Below, in pieces: positions 23,588 through 26,020 of a stretch of 26,020 nucleotides of DNA (position 1 is the first letter of the stretch; each line of letters begins with the position of its first letter). The stretch is from an uncultured Lachnoanaerobaculum sp. (GTDB taxonomy: Bacteria; Bacillota; Clostridia; Lachnospirales; Lachnospiraceae), in the NCBI RefSeq assembly GCF_938015485.1, contig NZ_CALLVU010000161.1:1-26020 (forward strand). The letters are read 5' to 3'. Made by a program: the position numbers and the translations under genes. The notes beneath the pieces were generated by a model. The model ran no database searches. It worked only from the letters and a program-made list of their open reading frames with translations, and was not told where the DNA came from.

Positions 23588-25501
23588 ATGAATACAGAGT
23601 ATGGAGCATCCCAAATACAAATACTTGAAGGATTAGAGGCAGTGAGAGTAAGACCCGGAATGTATATCGGTTCAATATCATCAAGAGGTCTTCATCATCT
23701 TGTTTATGAGATAGTAGACAACTCTGTAGATGAGGCTCTTGCAGGATTCTGTACCGAGATAGAGGTCAGTATAAACGAAGACAATTCTATAACGGTAAAG
23801 GATAACGGTAGAGGCATACCTGTAGATATTCAAAAGAAAGCCGGATTGCCGGCCTTGGAGGTGGTATTTACCATATTGCACGCCGGAGGAAAATTCGGCG
23901 GTGGAGGGTATAAGACCTCAGGAGGTCTACACGGTGTAGGTGCTTCGGTAGTAAATGCACTTTCCAAATGGCTTGATGTAAAGGTATACAGAGACGGCAA
24001 AATCTATCATATGAGATTTGAAAGAGGAAAAGTCGTAGAGAAGATGGAAGTTATAGGTGAGTGCGATCCTCAAAAGACAGGTACCGAGGTAAGCTTTTTA
24101 CCGGATGATACGATATTTGAAGAGACCGTGTATGACTTTGATATATTAAAAGTACGACTTCGTGAGACCGCATTCCTTACCAAAGCATTAAAGATTACCT
24201 TGATTGACAACAGAGAAGAAAAGAAAAAAATGTCTTTCCACTATGAAGGAGGTATCAAGGAGTTTGTTACCTATCTCAATAAGGGAAAGGTGCCTATATA
24301 TGAGGATGTAATATACTGTGAGGGTACAAAAGAAAAGGTAATGGTCGAAGTTGCAATGCAGCACAATGACAATTACTCTGAAAGCATATATACCTTCGTC
24401 AACAATATAAACACGCCTGAAGGAGGAACACATCTTTCAGGTTTCAAGAATGCACTGACAAAGACATTTAACGAATACGCAAGAAGCAACAAGCTTTTAA
24501 AAGACAGTGACGAGAATCTCTCAGGTGAGGATATCAGAGAGGGTCTTGTAGCCATTATATCCGTTAAGATAGAGGACCCGCAGTTTGAAGGTCAGACTAA
24601 GCAAAAGCTTGGAAACTCGGAGGCACAGACAGCTGTAAACTCCATAGTAAGTGAACAGCTCACCTACTTCCTTGAGCAAAATCCGGCTGTTGCAAAGATT
24701 ATCAGTGAGAAGGCTATTACGGCACAAAGAGCCAGAGCGGCGGCCAGAAAGGCAAGAGATCTTACAAGAAGAAAGTCTGCACTTGACAGTATGAGTTTAC
24801 CGGGAAAGCTTGCGGACTGTTCAAGTAAGAATCCTGAAGAATGTGAAATCTTTATAGTCGAGGGAGACTCTGCAGGCGGTTCCGCAAAAGGTGCAAGAAG
24901 AAGAGATACACAGGCCATATTGCCGCTTAGAGGAAAGATACTCAATGTAGAGAAGGCAAGACTTGATAAGATATATTCAAATGCCGAGATAAAGGGAATG
25001 ATTACCGCATTCGGTACAGGAATACATGATGACTTTGATATAACAAAGCTTCGTTACAACAAGATAATAATAATGACCGATGCTGATGTGGACGGAGCAC
25101 ATATTGATACGCTTATGCTTACATTCATATACAGATTTATGCCGGATCTTATAAAAGAGGGGCATGTATATCTGGCACAGCCGCCGCTTTATAAACTTGA
25201 GAAGAACAAGGAAGTCTGGTATGCGTATTCAGATGAGGAGTTAAACAATATCCTCAAGGAAGTCGGCAGAGATCAGAATAATAAGATACAAAGATACAAA
25301 GGTTTGGGTGAGATGGATGCCGAGCAACTTTGGGAGACCACTATGGACCCTGAGCGCAGAGTATTAAAGAAAGTGGTACTTGACGAGTCCATGCTTTCAG
25401 AGACTGATGTTGTATTCAGTACGCTTATGGGAGATCAGGTGGCTCCGAGAAGAGAGTTTATAGAAGCAAATGCAAAGTATGTATCGAATTTGGATATTTA
25501 A
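23588..25501 (+). CDS. gyrB: DNA gyrase subunit B
   Basis: A 637-residue GyrB, the ATPase subunit of the enzyme that introduces negative supercoils. The GHKL ATPase domain shows EIVDNSVDEA (41-50), DNGRGIPVD (72-80) and GGLHGVGASVVNALS (112-126). The TOPRIM domain shows EIFIVEGDSAGGSAKG and IIMTDADVDGAHI, and the C-terminus has QRYKGLGEMDAEQLWETTM. The ATG at 23588 is chosen because AAAGGAG lies seven bases upstream; a start at 23549 would add 13 residues and lacks a good site. It lies 16 bases before gyrA, forming a gyrBA operon. Confidence 0.97.
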   Translation: MNTEYGASQIQILEGLEAVRVRPGMYIGSISSRGLHHLVYEIVDNSVDEALAGFCTEIEVSINEDNSITVKDNGRGIPVDIQKKAGLPALEVVFTILHAGGKFGGGGYKTSGGLHGVGASVVNALSKWLDVKVYRDGKIYHMRFERGKVVEKMEVIGECDPQKTGTEVSFLPDDTIFEETVYDFDILKVRLRETAFLTKALKITLIDNREEKKKMSFHYEGGIKEFVTYLNKGKVPIYEDVIYCEGTKEKVMVEVAMQHNDNYSESIYTFVNNINTPEGGTHLSGFKNALTKTFNEYARSNKLLKDSDENLSGEDIREGLVAIISVKIEDPQFEGQTKQKLGNSEAQTAVNSIVSEQLTYFLEQNPAVAKIISEKAITAQRARAAARKARDLTRRKSALDSMSLPGKLADCSSKNPEECEIFIVEGDSAGGSAKGARRRDTQAILPLRGKILNVEKARLDKIYSNAEIKGMITAFGTGIHDDFDITKLRYNKIIIMTDADVDGAHIDTLMLTFIYRFMPDLIKEGHVYLAQPPLYKLEKNKEVWYAYSDEELNNILKEVGRDQNNKIQRYKGLGEMDAEQLWETTMDPERRVLKKVVLDESMLSETDVVFSTLMGDQVAPRREFIEANAKYVSNLDI

Positions 25502-25517
25502 AAAGGTAGGTTAAAAT

Positions 25518-26020
25518 ATGGAACCAAATGTTTTCGACAAGTTTAATGAGATCGACTTAAAGAAAACCATGGAAAAGTCATATATTGACTATGCAATGAG
25601 CGTCATTGCAGCCAGAGCACTTCCGGATGTAAGAGACGGATTAAAGCCGGTTCAAAGAAGAGTGCTCTTTTCTATGATAGAACTGAATAACGGGCCTGAT
25701 AAACCACATAGAAAATGTGCTCGTATTGTCGGAGATACAATGGGTAAATATCACCCACACGGAGACTCGTCAATATACGGTGCACTTGTAAATATGGCAC
25801 AGGACTGGTCCATGAGATATACTCTTGTGGACGGACACGGAAACTTCGGTTCTGTTGACGGAGACGGTGCAGCGGCCATGAGATATACGGAGGCAAGACT
25901 CTCAAAGATTGCTATGGAGATGCTTGCAGATATCAATAAGGATACTGTAGACTTTGCTCCTAACTTTGATGAGACTGAAAAAGAGCCTACGGTATTACCT
26001 GCAAGGTTTCCTAACCTCCT
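25518..26020 (+). CDS. gyrA: DNA gyrase subunit A, 5' part only
   Basis: The first 167 codons of gyrA, open to the right edge. GyrA cuts and rejoins DNA through a tyrosine. The catalytic residue is Tyr123 in AAAMRYTEAR (118-127). The quinolone-determining stretch reads GKYHPHGDSSIYGAL (76-90): Ser84 corresponds to E. coli Ser83, while Gly88 stands at the position of Asp87 (Glu in many Firmicutes). The ATG at 25518 follows AGGTAGG, 16 bases after the gyrB stop. Confidence 0.97.
   Translation, partial: MEPNVFDKFNEIDLKKTMEKSYIDYAMSVIAARALPDVRDGLKPVQRRVLFSMIELNNGPDKPHRKCARIVGDTMGKYHPHGDSSIYGALVNMAQDWSMRYTLVDGHGNFGSVDGDGAAAMRYTEARLSKIAMEMLADINKDTVDFAPNFDETEKEPTVLPARFPNL

Overview
The window is a bacterial chromosome origin region from a low-GC, Gram-positive member of the Clostridia. 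The gene order (rpmH-rnpA-yidD-yidC-jag-mnmE-mnmG-rsmG on one side, dnaA-dnaN-S4 protein-recF-gyrB-gyrA on the other), the single ParA/ParB pair followed by a DUF4446 protein, the ECF vitamin transporter S components and the AT-rich spacers suggest a Lachnospiraceae-like organism. The genus cannot be fixed from the sequence alone.

Layout, left to right. (1) 1-2488 (-): 5' part of a large secreted surface protein that runs off the left edge. (2) 2489-3577: an AT-rich spacer, then bioY (+) with a BirA-type operator overlapping its promoter. (3) 3610-6819 (-): an alpha/beta hydrolase, parA, parB and a DUF4446 gene, apparently one operon. (4) 6820-8260: a 1.4 kb gene-poor spacer with six parS-like sites in two clusters, one of them inside a transcription terminator. 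(5) 8261-15491 (-): the rpmH to rsmG operon for ribosomal protein L34, RNase P protein, membrane insertion and tRNA/rRNA modification, driven by a near-consensus promoter at 15575-15603. (6) 15609-16238 (-): an ECF transporter S component. (7) 16284-18443: an IS1634-like insertion sequence flanked by a perfect 75-bp direct repeat that contains the promoter of the ECF gene. (8) 18444-18931: a DnaA-box cluster and the dnaA promoter. (9) 18932-22900 (+): dnaA, dnaN, S4-domain gene and recF, with a second origin element (DnaA box plus trinucleotide tract) between dnaA and dnaN. (10) 23178-23441 (+): a SemiSWEET-like transporter with its own promoter and terminator. (11) 23588-26020 (+): gyrB and the start of gyrA.

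The core genes form a replication and segregation module. DnaA binds the two origin elements and probably controls its own promoter. The clamp, RecF and gyrase act at the new forks. ParB loads at the parS sites about 10 kb away, and ParA separates the origins. Nothing here is clearly a wholly new system. The parts most worth a second look are the parS sites (none has the usual central CG, and one is built into a terminator), the IS with its long promoter-carrying target duplication, the hydrolase in the par operon, and the gene-poor segment between the parS clusters.
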